NCBI GenBank assembly: GCA_000333235.1
Contig: CAPN01000051.1
Coordinates: 186,001 to 250,000 of the forward strand
DNA from: Pseudoalteromonas luteoviolacea B = ATCC 29581
Lineage (GTDB): Bacteria > Pseudomonadota > Gammaproteobacteria > Enterobacterales > Alteromonadaceae
Length of the DNA: 64,000 nt
Direction of reading: 5' to 3'
Part shown: one piece after another, positions 8,918-17,715 of the stretch
Layout: each line of letters starts with the position of its first letter
Position numbering within the stretch: position 1 is the first letter of the stretch
Notes under the pieces: model-generated
Databases searched by the model: none
What the model saw: only the letters and a program-made list of their open reading frames with translations
What the model was told of the DNA's origin: nothing
Made by a program: the position numbers and the translations under genes

Positions 8918-8946
8918 AAAAGCGCCTTCTGTGGCGCTTTTTTTTT
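8918..8946 (+). terminator. Rho-independent terminator of zwf-pgl
   Basis: AAAAGCGCC (8918-8926), six-base loop, GGCGCTTTT (8933-8941), then a T tract. It begins 24 bases after the pgl stop. Confidence 0.93.
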
Positions 8947-8990
8947 CTATTTTAGTCACAATTTTATTAGTAAGTTTTGTATTTCTTAGC

Positions 8991-9011
8991 TATAATGACA
9001 GCGCTGTCATT
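8991..9011 (+). promoter_or_regulatory. TATAAT box overlapping a perfect 18-bp LacI-type operator
   Basis: TATAAT (8991-8996) runs directly into AATGACAGCGCTGTCATT (8994-9011), a perfect 18-bp palindrome with central CG. A weak -35-like TTAGTA lies at 8967-8972. A transcript from here would read through the TTGAA repeats toward the TonB receptor. Repressor binding would cover the -10 box. Confidence 0.6.
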
Positions 9012-9099
9012 TGAATTGAATTGAATTGAATTGAATTGAATTGAATTGAATTGAATTGAATTGAATTGAATTGAATTGAATTGAATTGAATTGAATTGA
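9011..9099. repeat. Pentanucleotide microsatellite, about 18 copies of TTGAA
   Basis: The five-base unit TTGAA is repeated without interruption from 9011 to 9099 (17.8 copies), starting at the last base of the perfect operator. Runs like this change copy number by slipped-strand mispairing. It is non-coding here, so length changes would alter the distance between the upstream promoter/operator and the receptor gene, not a reading frame. Confidence 0.97.
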
Positions 9100-9241
9100 C
9101 TTGCATCCTTGAATCCTCATTTTGCCCAGTGAGAATATATTTCGTTAATGTTTATGAAGCGTTATTTCGTCAAATTGAACGTGCATTGTTTACTATAAGA
9201 CATGCATAATCATCTTTTCTGTAAGGGAAGTGTTTAGAAAA

Positions 9242-9370
9242 ATGGACACTTTACAGGAACGATTTGCGATTTTCTGTCGCACTTACCTTCTCTTCAATTT
9301 CTTTCTTGTGTTATATTGCGGTTGTTTATTAGTAACAAATCATCAAGAAGCCTATATTTTATACCATTAA
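9242..9370 (+). CDS. Possible small membrane peptide (42 aa), unproven
   Basis: ATG 9242 opens a 42-codon frame ending in TAA 9368-9370. After a short polar start (MDTLQERFAI) it has a hydrophobic stretch FCRTYLLFNFFLVLYCGCLL that could span a membrane. The only purine-rich stretch upstream (AAGGGAAG, about 13 bases away) is poorly placed. No family is recognised. It may be chance in an AT-rich leader. Confidence 0.2.
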   Translation: MDTLQERFAIFCRTYLLFNFFLVLYCGCLLVTNHQEAYILYH

Positions 9371-9464
9371 AACAGCAGCTTATGTTTTTTTGTGATAAAA
9401 AATAGGCAACAGCCAAAAAAAGATGTAGCGAATTTGTAATTTTGGGTGTATGGTTTGTTATTAG

Positions 9465-9480
9465 ATGACAGCGTTGTCAT
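9465..9480 (+). promoter_or_regulatory. LacI-type operator before TonB receptor
   Basis: ATGACAGCGTTGTCAT has the same 14-base core as the pgi operator (4604-4617). A possible promoter is TTGTAA (9434-9439) with TGTTAT (9456-9461), placing the operator just downstream of the -10 box, about 55 bases before the GTG start at 9535. Repression of the receptor together with pgi is the simple reading. Confidence 0.6.
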
Positions 9481-9534
9481 CATCACTGGGCAGAAGTGAT
9501 ATTAAAACCAACAAAATGATTCAAGGGGAATCCT

Positions 9535-12195
9535 GTGTTAGCTAATAATTTCAAAAAAAGCTTACTAGCTTTAAATGTAGGCCTTGTGCTTGCGGGCGCG
9601 GGCACAATGGGTGTTGCTGTTGCAGCTGATGAAACCCAAGCTCAAGAAAGTGTTGAGGTAATCGAAGTTCGCGGTATTCGTGCATCTAAGAAAGAAGACA
9701 TCAATACTAAGCGTTTCGCCGGTGCGGTTGTTGATTCAATCACTGCGGAAGATATTGGTAAGTTTCCAGATAAAAACGTTGCTGAATCACTTTCTCGCGT
9801 AACGGGTGTAGGTATCAGCCGTGAATTCGGTGAAGGTGAGAAAATCACTATTCGTGCATCAGATCCAACAAAAAACCGTACATTGCTAAATGGTCAAAAC
9901 GTAGCTACGGCAGATTGGTTTATTCTTGATTCACCATCTCGTAGTTTTAACTTTACACTTCTTCCTTCGTCTCTTGTACGTGCATTAGAAGTTTACAAAT
10001 CACCAGAAGCGCGAATTGATGAAGGTTCAATTGGTGGTACGGTTGTATTAAAAACTCGTCGTCCTTTAGATTTAGATTCAGGTACCATCAACGTAAATCT
10101 ACAAAGCCAATATTCAGAAGTTCCTGAAAAACACGATCCATTAATTGAAGGTTTGTATTCGTGGAAAAACGAAGAAGAAACCTTTGGTGTTCTAGTTTCA
10201 CTATCGGATGGCAAACGTACCGTACAACGTGAAGGTTTTGAGGTATTAGGTTGGGACCGTGCAGAAGATGGTACGTACGCACCTCGTACAATGGGTACAC
10301 CTATTTTCCGTCAAGATCGTGAACGTACAACATTATTTGGTAGTGTTCAATTTGCACCTTCAGAGACATTTGATGCGACGTTAAACATCCTCGATTCGCA
10401 AATGGACGTGAATAATACTAACTCGAACTATTTGCTTTTCAACCCAGGTGCAAATACTGAATTAACCTACACAAATGGTAATGCAACAGCAGGTAAGCGT
10501 GTTGATGGTACGGGGACAGTGGGTTGGAACCATATCAACCGTATCGCGAAAACAGATACAAGTTCTTATCATTTAGATGTCAATTATTTCGCAGACAGTT
10601 ACAAACTTAATGCACAAATTGGTACTACTAAAGCAGACGGTGGTACTGTTGGTGAGACTTCATGGGAATACATTAACAATGAAGCAACGTTCGCGTATGA
10701 CTTAAATGGCACACCAAGTGTTGCAGCAAGCGTTGATGGTCGTGACGGTTCACAGTTTAACGGTGGTTGGATTTGGGGTGGTAATAAACCAACTTCAGAT
10801 AAAGAAAACTTTGCTCAGTTTGACTTAGATTTCCCAGTTGAATACGGTGTGTTCAATAGTATTAAAACAGGTATCAAATACCGTGATCAAAAGCGTACGC
10901 AAGATCGTAACGCGTACAGTTGGCACTGGGCTCCGGCAACGGATGGTGTAAGCTCAAGCTACATGAATCAAATTCTTGCGACAGACTGTCCTACACTTGC
11001 ACAGTGTGATCTTACAAAAGGCACGGCGGTTGTAGCCGGTGATGTGATCACGGGTAACTTAACTCAGCAACTTACTCATAACTCAGCGAAAATGTTTGAG
11101 TTAGGTTTAAGCAGCAAAGATAACTACGCAAGCCATAAACTACTTGGTGAAATCTTTGATGTAGAAGAAAAGAAAACCTCTTTCTTTGTACAGGGTGATT
11201 TCTCTGCTGATAAATACCGTGGTAACGTTGGTCTTCGTATAGCAAAAACAGAGCAAGATTCTTCAGGATATCTGTTCTCTAATGACTCTTGGGGTCTATT
11301 AACGACTCATAACCCAGGTCCAAATGCTAACCTAACACCAACGACGTTAGAGTGGACAACTGAATCACGCTCTTACACTGAAATTCTTCCAAGCTTTAAC
11401 TTGGCATATGACTACGCAGATGACCAAATTATTCGTTTGTCTGTCGCTCGTGTAATGGCCCGTCCGAACTTCTTTGATATTTCACCAATCACTGCTCCTG
11501 GTGATTTAGGCGAAACAAACCCAACAGCACAAGCAGGTAACCCATTACTTGACCCTCAAGTTGCTAACCAGTTTGATGTTGCATATGAATATTATTTTGG
11601 TGAAGCATCATTGTTAGCTGCAACATTCTTCTTCAAAGATATTGAAAGCTATCAAGTTGCGGGTACAACAAGCCAAGATTTTTATGATCAAGAAACGGAG
11701 CAATGGGTACCAGTTACTGTTACTCGTCCAGAAAACGGTCCTGGTGGCACAACAGTTGGTCTTGAGCTAACTCTGCAACATGACTTTGGCAACGGTTACG
11801 GTGTGTCAGCAAACTACACGTTCACTGATGCAAAAAATGATGGTGACCGTATCGAAACTAAAGCAGGTTCAGGTTTAGTGATGGGTGCATCTGACCACAT
11901 GGTTAACGCATCGGCTTACTACGAGAATGAAGATTTCTCTGCTCGAATCATGTACAACTACCGTACTGAGTGGTACAAAGGTTTACATTGGTCAGGTTCA
12001 GAAGTTTGGAATGACGCATTTGGTCAGCTAGATTTCAGCACTACGTATAATGTAACTGACAATATTGCAGTGACATTTGAAGGTGTTAACTTAACAGACG
12101 AAGAGATTGTTGAGTACAATACGGATAAAGCACGTGTGATGTCGCTCTACCAAAATGGCCGCCGTTTTGTTGTAGGTGCAAACTTCCGATTCTAA
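9535..12195 (+). CDS. TonB-dependent outer-membrane receptor, probably for a carbohydrate
   Basis: An 886-residue receptor of the TonB-Xanth-Caul type. Residues 1-30 are a signal peptide ending AVAAD, followed by a TonB-box-like VEVIEVRGIRAS. The plug domain runs to about residue 180 (DIGKFPDKNVAESLSRVTGV, IGGTVVLKTRRPLD), and the beta-barrel ends in ...GRRFVVGANFRF with the usual C-terminal aromatic residue. The start is GTG 9535 with AGGGG at 9524-9528; no ATG fits. It stands alone between two terminators. The promoter operator shared with pgi suggests the imported substrate is a hexose-containing sugar; the substrate itself cannot be read from the sequence. No Fur-box-like sequence was noticed, which argues mildly against a siderophore. 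Confidence 0.95.
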   Translation: MLANNFKKSLLALNVGLVLAGAGTMGVAVAADETQAQESVEVIEVRGIRASKKEDINTKRFAGAVVDSITAEDIGKFPDKNVAESLSRVTGVGISREFGEGEKITIRASDPTKNRTLLNGQNVATADWFILDSPSRSFNFTLLPSSLVRALEVYKSPEARIDEGSIGGTVVLKTRRPLDLDSGTINVNLQSQYSEVPEKHDPLIEGLYSWKNEEETFGVLVSLSDGKRTVQREGFEVLGWDRAEDGTYAPRTMGTPIFRQDRERTTLFGSVQFAPSETFDATLNILDSQMDVNNTNSNYLLFNPGANTELTYTNGNATAGKRVDGTGTVGWNHINRIAKTDTSSYHLDVNYFADSYKLNAQIGTTKADGGTVGETSWEYINNEATFAYDLNGTPSVAASVDGRDGSQFNGGWIWGGNKPTSDKENFAQFDLDFPVEYGVFNSIKTGIKYRDQKRTQDRNAYSWHWAPATDGVSSSYMNQILATDCPTLAQCDLTKGTAVVAGDVITGNLTQQLTHNSAKMFELGLSSKDNYASHKLLGEIFDVEEKKTSFFVQGDFSADKYRGNVGLRIAKTEQDSSGYLFSNDSWGLLTTHNPGPNANLTPTTLEWTTESRSYTEILPSFNLAYDYADDQIIRLSVARVMARPNFFDISPITAPGDLGETNPTAQAGNPLLDPQVANQFDVAYEYYFGEASLLAATFFFKDIESYQVAGTTSQDFYDQETEQWVPVTVTRPENGPGGTTVGLELTLQHDFGNGYGVSANYTFTDAKNDGDRIETKAGSGLVMGASDHMVNASAYYENEDFSARIMYNYRTEWYKGLHWSGSEVWNDAFGQLDFSTTYNVTDNIAVTFEGVNLTDEEIVEYNTDKARVMSLYQNGRRFVVGANFRF

Positions 12196-12210
12196 TCAGA
12201 GTTGATTGCA

Positions 12211-12238
12211 AAGAACCAGCCACATGGCTGGTTCTTTT
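12211..12238 (+). terminator. Rho-independent terminator of the TonB receptor gene
   Basis: AAGAACCAGCC (12211-12221), loop ACAT, GGCTGGTTCTT (12226-12236), then T residues. It starts 15 bases after the stop. Confidence 0.92.
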
Positions 12239-12295
12239 GTTTTAGACTGTTAGCAATTAAATAAGTAGGCTGTAATAACCTTACAAACGTCAATT

Positions 12296-13330
12296 ATGAA
12301 AGACATACAACGAATTCACTGTAGCACATTAGGCAATTTTAAAAGCACGTTGGAGAATTTAAACGCGCCGATTATTGTTGAAGGTTTATGCGAGAATTGG
12401 CCAGTAGTCCAACAGGCAAAAATCTCAAACTTTTCCTTTGCAGACTATCTAAAGCGCCATGGAAACTATAACAAAGCGCCGACGGTGATTGTCGACCCCA
12501 ATTGCCATGGACACATAGGCTATCGCAATGAAGAGCAAGATTTCTCCTTTATTAAGAAAGAAATCGCGTTCAATACAGTACTTTCTCAATTGATTGAAGA
12601 GGACAAACGAGGAGTACAAAACGCAGGTATTGCCTTACAAAGCGGGCTTATTTCAACGTTTTCTAACGATTTTTTGCTCGAAAATCCTTCTCCTCAATTT
12701 CTTAAAGACGTTGAACCAAGACTGTGGGTAAGTAATAGAACCTCTGTACCTGCACATTACGATAGTTACTACAATTTGGCGTTTGTCATTGGGGGGAAAA
12801 GAACTTTTTACCTTTTTCCTATTAATGAAATTGACAATCTTTATGTTGGACCAATTGATAACTCGCCCACAGGACCAGTTATTTCAATGGTAAATATTGA
12901 ACAGCCTGATTTAAAGAGACACCCTAAATTTGAATTGGCACAGAAAAGTATGCATGTGGCAACATTGAATCCAGGAGAAGCGATTTATATACCACCATTG
13001 TGGTGGCACAGTGTATACGCAACCGAGTCAATCAATGGTTTACTCAATTACTGGTGGGGCGAAGATCTTCAAGGCACTTTTCCTAAAGTGGCGTCGAGTG
13101 ATGCATTGCTGTTTGCGATACTTTCTATTCGAGCGCTTCCAAAGTCTCAACGAAGCGCTTGGAAAACCCTATTTGACTATTATGTTTTTGGCGATAAAAC
13201 CATTGCGTTACAGCATTTGACCAATAGCTATCAGGGGATTCTACGGGAGGTAAATGACGAGAATACTCGAGAACTATATCGATGGCTGTTTCAACGACTT
13301 GCTATATTATCAGGACATAAATCAAGTTAA
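12296..13330 (+). CDS. Cupin-like JmjC-type Fe(II)/2-oxoglutarate oxygenase-like protein
   Basis: A 344-residue cytoplasmic protein of the cupin_8/JmjC group. The opening LNAPIIVEGLCENWPVVQ is typical of the family. The first metal ligands are in VPAHYDSYYNLAFVIGGKRTFYLFP (H-x-D near residue 155), and the distal histidine is in GEAIYIPPLWWHSVYA, so the facial triad looks complete. The following segment LNYWWG is also family-like. Members of this group hydroxylate protein or small-molecule substrates; in Alteromonadales they are often found beside TonB receptor genes, with unproved function. Here it follows the receptor by 100 bases, behind the receptor's terminator, in the same direction. Confidence 0.85.
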   Translation: MKDIQRIHCSTLGNFKSTLENLNAPIIVEGLCENWPVVQQAKISNFSFADYLKRHGNYNKAPTVIVDPNCHGHIGYRNEEQDFSFIKKEIAFNTVLSQLIEEDKRGVQNAGIALQSGLISTFSNDFLLENPSPQFLKDVEPRLWVSNRTSVPAHYDSYYNLAFVIGGKRTFYLFPINEIDNLYVGPIDNSPTGPVISMVNIEQPDLKRHPKFELAQKSMHVATLNPGEAIYIPPLWWHSVYATESINGLLNYWWGEDLQGTFPKVASSDALLFAILSIRALPKSQRSAWKTLFDYYVFGDKTIALQHLTNSYQGILREVNDENTRELYRWLFQRLAILSGHKSS

Positions 13331-13406
13331 CCTTATTTGAAAAATACGTATTAATAATAGCTAGATTCTTTTCGATACTGCATTAAATGTAGATGCGCTA
13401 GTTAAT

Positions 13407-14927
13407 TCAGTCAGGTGCGGTCATTGAGTTAACCTCGTTATAAGCTTTGCTATAGCATTCCTTGAATTTTCCGATGGATTGAGTATTTATACGGTGCGCT
13501 AATTGATGTTTGCTTGCGGTAGTCGAAACGTAGTTTTTTTGCCAAAACTCTAAATGGCAGGCGTCCCATTTTAAATCGAGTTGCCGATAAAGCCGATCTA
13601 AAATTTGTTCGGGAGCCGAAACCAAAGATTCATATTTTATTTTCGTTACCCTGTTTGGATGTCGTTTTAGTAAGGCGTCCGTGATTTGGGCAAAGCCATC
13701 ATACACTTGTTTTACGTGATCAATATGATAATTATACTGATGTACAGGGCTATTTGGGGAATAGAGTTGGCGGAAGTTTCCGATCACGGTATCAAATTTA
13801 TTACGCGTTAAGATGACAATCCGGGCATTGGGAAAACGTTTTAAAAGTTGATCGGCGAAAAAGAGGTTAAAAGGGTGCTTGTCTACAGGTCTTAAGCCGT
13901 ACGATAGCTCCAAGACATGGTGCTGATATGCAGCCATAAGCTTATCGCTTTGATAGGATCCAAGTAGTGCCGCTGAATTGTTTGTATAGTTGGCGCTGAA
14001 CCCACTTTGTTGCAGTAAAAATGCCTGTTCACCTAACGCTGCGATGTGCGGATCTTGTGCAAGAATTTGCTCCGTTAAGCTTGTGCCAGAGCGAGGCATG
14101 CCAACGACTAAAATGGGAGCAAATTGCGAGTCGATAACGTCACATTGCAGGGCTTCTATTGCGTGTGTACTTGTTTTCACAAACGTGTTGAATGCGTTTA
14201 CATCAAACTGGCGCACAGACGCAATTGCAGATTTGCTGTTCTTGAATGACTGCCAAGCTAAATCAAAGTGTTCTCGTTTTTCGTATTCCAATCCAACACA
14301 GTGAAAGAAATAGTAATTACTCATCGGTGTGAGGCTTTGTTTATCAATGATGGCTTGTAATTGATGCAAGCGGTTAGGGTAATTCTCTGTGTTGGCGATT
14401 TCACTTAGTGACAGCTGAGCACCGTAGTTTTGCGGGTCATCACTAATTAACGAACTTAAAACTTGCTCTGCATCGTTTAACTTTCCTTGCATCTTCAGGC
14501 TTATCGCATAATTTAGGCGAATTTCGGGATCGGATGGTTCGAGTTGGTAAGCATGTTGAAAATGACGAATAGCCTCAATCGGGAGGCTTAAACGCACTAA
14601 AAGGTTTGCGACACTATTATGATGATGACCCGTGCTTAGATTGTCGCGTAATTCCTCAACCAAAGATCGTGCCTGTTTTATTTTGCCAATAAACACCCAT
14701 AGCTTAGCCAGTTCTAGTCCAGTGCTAAGATGGTGACTTAATTGCCAACTCTTTTCTAAAGCTCTTGATGCCTTATCTAAATCTTTGTTTTTAAGATGAG
14801 CTTGGCTTAAATAATAGTACGCATCGGAGTCGACAGGATTCTTCTTTATGCGGGCTACAATTAAATCAAACGCACGCTTGAGCTGCCCTGTATTTAAAAA
14901 ATGTTCAATTTCAATTAGCTTTTTCAT
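13407..14927 (-). CDS. TPR-repeat sulfotransferase family protein
   Basis: A 506-residue protein. Residues 1-240 are tetratricopeptide repeats (for example DAYYYLSQAHLKNKDLDKAS and PSDPEIRLNYAISLKMQGKL). Residues 260-480 are a sulfotransferase-3-type domain: PILVVGMPRSGTSLTEQIL is the 5'-phosphosulfate loop for PAPS, GE follows for the acceptor pocket, and NARIVILTRNKFDTVIGNF is the 3'-phosphate-binding block. TPR plus sulfotransferase is the layout of bacterial tyrosylprotein-sulfotransferase-like enzymes, but the acceptor is unknown. A TTG at 14939 is in frame; ATG 14927 is preferred because it gives MKKLIEIEHFLNTGQ, comparable with the start of the paralogue at 28768. The gene lies downstream of the TonB receptor at 15265 on the same strand and converges with the JmjC gene. 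Confidence 0.88.
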   Translation of the reverse strand: MKKLIEIEHFLNTGQLKRAFDLIVARIKKNPVDSDAYYYLSQAHLKNKDLDKASRALEKSWQLSHHLSTGLELAKLWVFIGKIKQARSLVEELRDNLSTGHHHNSVANLLVRLSLPIEAIRHFQHAYQLEPSDPEIRLNYAISLKMQGKLNDAEQVLSSLISDDPQNYGAQLSLSEIANTENYPNRLHQLQAIIDKQSLTPMSNYYFFHCVGLEYEKREHFDLAWQSFKNSKSAIASVRQFDVNAFNTFVKTSTHAIEALQCDVIDSQFAPILVVGMPRSGTSLTEQILAQDPHIAALGEQAFLLQQSGFSANYTNNSAALLGSYQSDKLMAAYQHHVLELSYGLRPVDKHPFNLFFADQLLKRFPNARIVILTRNKFDTVIGNFRQLYSPNSPVHQYNYHIDHVKQVYDGFAQITDALLKRHPNRVTKIKYESLVSAPEQILDRLYRQLDLKWDACHLEFWQKNYVSTTASKHQLAHRINTQSIGKFKECYSKAYNEVNSMTAPD

Positions 14928-15264
14928 ATGAATACCCAAGTTAACTCATGATGCATGTTCAGAGAAAATTTGTTGACAGTTAGGCAGGGCGCTTGTCGAT
15001 ACATCGAAGTCTACCTTGAAAACCAGTGAGAAAGCTTCATCGTCTCTAAAACGCACCTTTTCGGAAGTTGCTCATTTTGCAGACTTTTTCATTTATTAGA
15101 CGCAAAAGGGTTGTCCATTCTTTCGTCTTTTGGTTCAAACTGCTTCAAATGAGCGGTTCTGGATCCTACATCTTCAAGTAGATTGAATAGATAAAGGGGC
15201 CTAAGCCCCTATATTTAAGCGTTATACAACGAGAAGTTCACGCTGTTTTTAGACCTTTGACCTG
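14928..15264 (-). other. Gap between TonB receptor and sulfotransferase genes
   Basis: 337 bases separate the receptor stop from the sulfotransferase start on the minus strand. The receptor-proximal end holds the terminator at 15190-15210. In the rest I see no convincing gene, and only a weak ribosome site before ATG 14927. Confidence 0.6.
15190..15210 (-). terminator. Terminator of the TonB receptor gene (minus strand)
   Basis: On the minus strand AGGGGC, loop TTAG, GCCCCT is followed by TTTAT. Stem arms are 15205-15210 and 15195-15200. It lies 54 bases past the receptor stop. Confidence 0.75.
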
Positions 15265-17715
15265 TTACAGCTCAAAACCATAGGTCATTTTTACACCTAC
15301 AGTTCTGGGTGTGGTCGTATAATGACCGTATACACGTTGCAGCTCAGGTAATGCTTTATTCAGATCGTCGAATTTAGCCATGCCTGCCCACGATTTATCA
15401 CGTCTCACCGAGGTAAAGGCATATTTGTCGAATAAGTTATCAACATAGATGGTTGCAGTCCAAGCATCTTTAGCAAACTTTGCACTTAAGTTGCTCAGAG
15501 CAAACCCAGGTAATATTTCACCGTCCGCTTTCAAACCAACTTTAGTATACACATCGCTTTGTGCAGTTAAACCATAGTTAAGGTTCATCATGGTGTCACC
15601 AAAGACTTCCTGCTCATAGCTTATACCAAATGAAACCTGGTGCTCAGGTGCTCCGGGCAAGCGATCGCCTTTTTCGCCGTTATAATAGGGCTGATACAGT
15701 GCAATTTCTTGAGCGCTATAATTACCTTCTTTGAACACTTTAAACAGTGATGGCGCATCTTCAGTTAATTCTGCTTTAGCATAAGAATAAGTTGCATACA
15801 GCGTCCAATTATCTGACAAAATTGCACGAGTCGATAATTCAATACCAGAGGAGTTTGCAGCGCCAGCATTGGAGGTAATAATTTCCTGACCGTTTACGGT
15901 AACTGCTGAGATTTGAGCGTCATTCCAATCTACGCTAAATAGTGCAGCATTGAAGTGTAACTTGTTTTTAAACCACGTTGACTTAAAGCCAAGCTCGTAG
16001 TTAGTGGTAGTATCTGGCGTGTAATCGAGTTCATGAGGCAGTGCACAAATGATCTGTTGGTCGGGCAATGTTTCAGGACATGACTCTAGACCGTTACCGC
16101 CGCCCAGACGGAAGCCTTCGCTCACAGTAAAATAGGTTAAAACGCCATTATCCCAAGTGTAGTTCGCGTTAAACTTAAATAAACTGCCATCGTCTTTCGC
16201 GTTGATTGATTCCAATGTAATTTGGTCAATGCTTTGTACATCACCACTATACAAAGGAATTGCAGAGCCTGATGCGGTGGTAACATCGTATTTATAAAAG
16301 CGAGTACCAAAAGTTAAATTAAATGCGTCGTTAACTTCATAACCCAGTTCACCAAAAAGCGCAGCTTCTTCACTGTTTGATTCGCTTAGCGCAATGTATT
16401 CTAAATCGGGTTCGATATTTGGAATACCACCACCCCAAAACTCGGTTAGACCCGGCGTATATTCACGATCATCAGAAGTCGTTTCGACTTTGTTATAGTA
16501 AACGCCGGCAATCCAACTTATCGGTCCGTCATTTTTTGAAACAAGACGGATCTCTTGAGTAAAGCTATCTTGTTTACTTGTATCCTTAGTTAGTGCGGTA
16601 AAGGTAGGATAATCCGCGTAACCTGGCCAAATGTCGTATAAGAGGTCGGTTTGGTCACGCTGACCAACTTGATCGTAACTTGACCAACCAGACGCCGAGA
16701 CTAAATCCGCAAAATCAAGGTCTGCATTTATTTCTAAACTGAGCAAATCATCTTCTTGCTCGTTTGGTTCTTCAACACGATACGCGGATTCGTATTTACC
16801 GATGCTGTCTTTTAGTGGATGAGTTGATGCTAAGGACTGGTATTGGGTGATTGAGTTGCCACCATTTTCTTGTTTTTGATAGAAATAGTTCAGAGTTGCA
16901 TCAACTGTTTCAGTTGCTACCCAGCGCACAGATACGCGTGCGGTAGTGATCGTTTCATCGTTTGCATCTTCGATTTTACGTAAATTGTTGGCAACGTCTT
17001 CTGAGTTACTCCAGTCTGGATCTTGATTTGAAAAACCAGGGTTTTTACTCACGTAATTGTAATCAATAAATCCAGGGTTGTGATAGCGGTTTAAGCTTGT
17101 TCTTACCGCTAGTTCATCTTGGATCAGAGGTAAGTTGAAAATAGCGCCAACTTCATTTCCCAAAGAACCGCTTTCGTTCATCGAAAATGCATCTGCACTT
17201 ACACTACCTTCTGTGACATCTAAAACAGGGGCCTTTAACATGTAACGAATCGCACCACCTAATGTGCCTGCGCCATATAGTGTGCCTTGTGGGCCAATTA
17301 AAACTTCGACTCGCTCAATGTCAGTTAAACGAAGATTGACGTTGAGTGGGATCTCTCCTAAGTAGGTTGCAACGGTACCAGAATCTGAAGCGCGTTCAGA
17401 GGAGTTTGTGTTAAGGCCTCGAACGATAATTGGTGAGCCTTCGCGTCCACCTTGGTCCGTAACGGTTAAGCCCGGAACCCAACGCGCAACGTCTTCTAAG
17501 TCACCAATGTTTTGGTCACTAATCACATCAGAATCGACTGCTGTAATATTTAAAGGTGCTTCTTGAACCGTACCCGCTCGACGAGTGGCAGTAACCTGAA
17601 TGGTTTCGATCCCCTTTTCGGCTTTGATTTCTTCAGCCAAAGCGGTTGGTATATCATAAATATGCGCCGCGATAGCCACGGCAATTAAGCTTGGTTTTAA
17701 TTTTTTAATCAACAT
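15265..17715 (-). CDS. TonB-dependent outer-membrane receptor
   Basis: An 816-residue receptor. Residues 1-28 are a signal peptide (MLIKKLKPSLIAVAIAAHIY... ALAEE), followed by a TonB box IETIQVTATRR and a plug with NIGDLEDVARWVPGLTVTDQ and RVEVLIGPQGTLYGAGTLGG, the classical plug/barrel junction motif. The barrel ends ...RTVGVKMTYGFEL. An in-frame TTG lies 12 bases upstream at 17727, but GAGGA just upstream fits ATG 17715. The VTATRR start and GPQGTLYGAGTLGGAIRY block place it in the large group that includes vitamin, siderophore and sugar receptors; the ligand is not deducible. Its downstream neighbour on the same strand is the TPR-sulfotransferase at 13407. Confidence 0.95.
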   Translation of the reverse strand: MLIKKLKPSLIAVAIAAHIYDIPTALAEEIKAEKGIETIQVTATRRAGTVQEAPLNITAVDSDVISDQNIGDLEDVARWVPGLTVTDQGGREGSPIIVRGLNTNSSERASDSGTVATYLGEIPLNVNLRLTDIERVEVLIGPQGTLYGAGTLGGAIRYMLKAPVLDVTEGSVSADAFSMNESGSLGNEVGAIFNLPLIQDELAVRTSLNRYHNPGFIDYNYVSKNPGFSNQDPDWSNSEDVANNLRKIEDANDETITTARVSVRWVATETVDATLNYFYQKQENGGNSITQYQSLASTHPLKDSIGKYESAYRVEEPNEQEDDLLSLEINADLDFADLVSASGWSSYDQVGQRDQTDLLYDIWPGYADYPTFTALTKDTSKQDSFTQEIRLVSKNDGPISWIAGVYYNKVETTSDDREYTPGLTEFWGGGIPNIEPDLEYIALSESNSEEAALFGELGYEVNDAFNLTFGTRFYKYDVTTASGSAIPLYSGDVQSIDQITLESINAKDDGSLFKFNANYTWDNGVLTYFTVSEGFRLGGGNGLESCPETLPDQQIICALPHELDYTPDTTTNYELGFKSTWFKNKLHFNAALFSVDWNDAQISAVTVNGQEIITSNAGAANSSGIELSTRAILSDNWTLYATYSYAKAELTEDAPSLFKVFKEGNYSAQEIALYQPYYNGEKGDRLPGAPEHQVSFGISYEQEVFGDTMMNLNYGLTAQSDVYTKVGLKADGEILPGFALSNLSAKFAKDAWTATIYVDNLFDKYAFTSVRRDKSWAGMAKFDDLNKALPELQRVYGHYTTTPRTVGVKMTYGFEL

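Larger units (their letters stand above)
8894..9534 (+). other. Long regulatory gap before the TonB receptor: terminator, two LacI-type operators, microsatellite
   Basis: In order this 641-bp gap holds the zwf-pgl terminator, a TATAAT box fused to a perfect operator (8991-9011), a pentanucleotide microsatellite (9011-9099), a possible 42-codon reading frame (9242-9370), and a second operator (9466-9479). The ribosome site AGGGG of the receptor gene lies at 9524-9528. The two operators are about 470 bases apart centre to centre, a spacing at which repressor looping is possible. Confidence 0.6.

Noticed and set aside
9011..9099. Possible CRISPR or coding repeat
   Set aside because: Units are five bases without spacers and lie outside any gene; it is a simple microsatellite.
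9400..9534. Fur box before the receptor
   Set aside because: Only a LacI-type dyad is present; no GATAAT-type repeats were seen here or before the other receptors.
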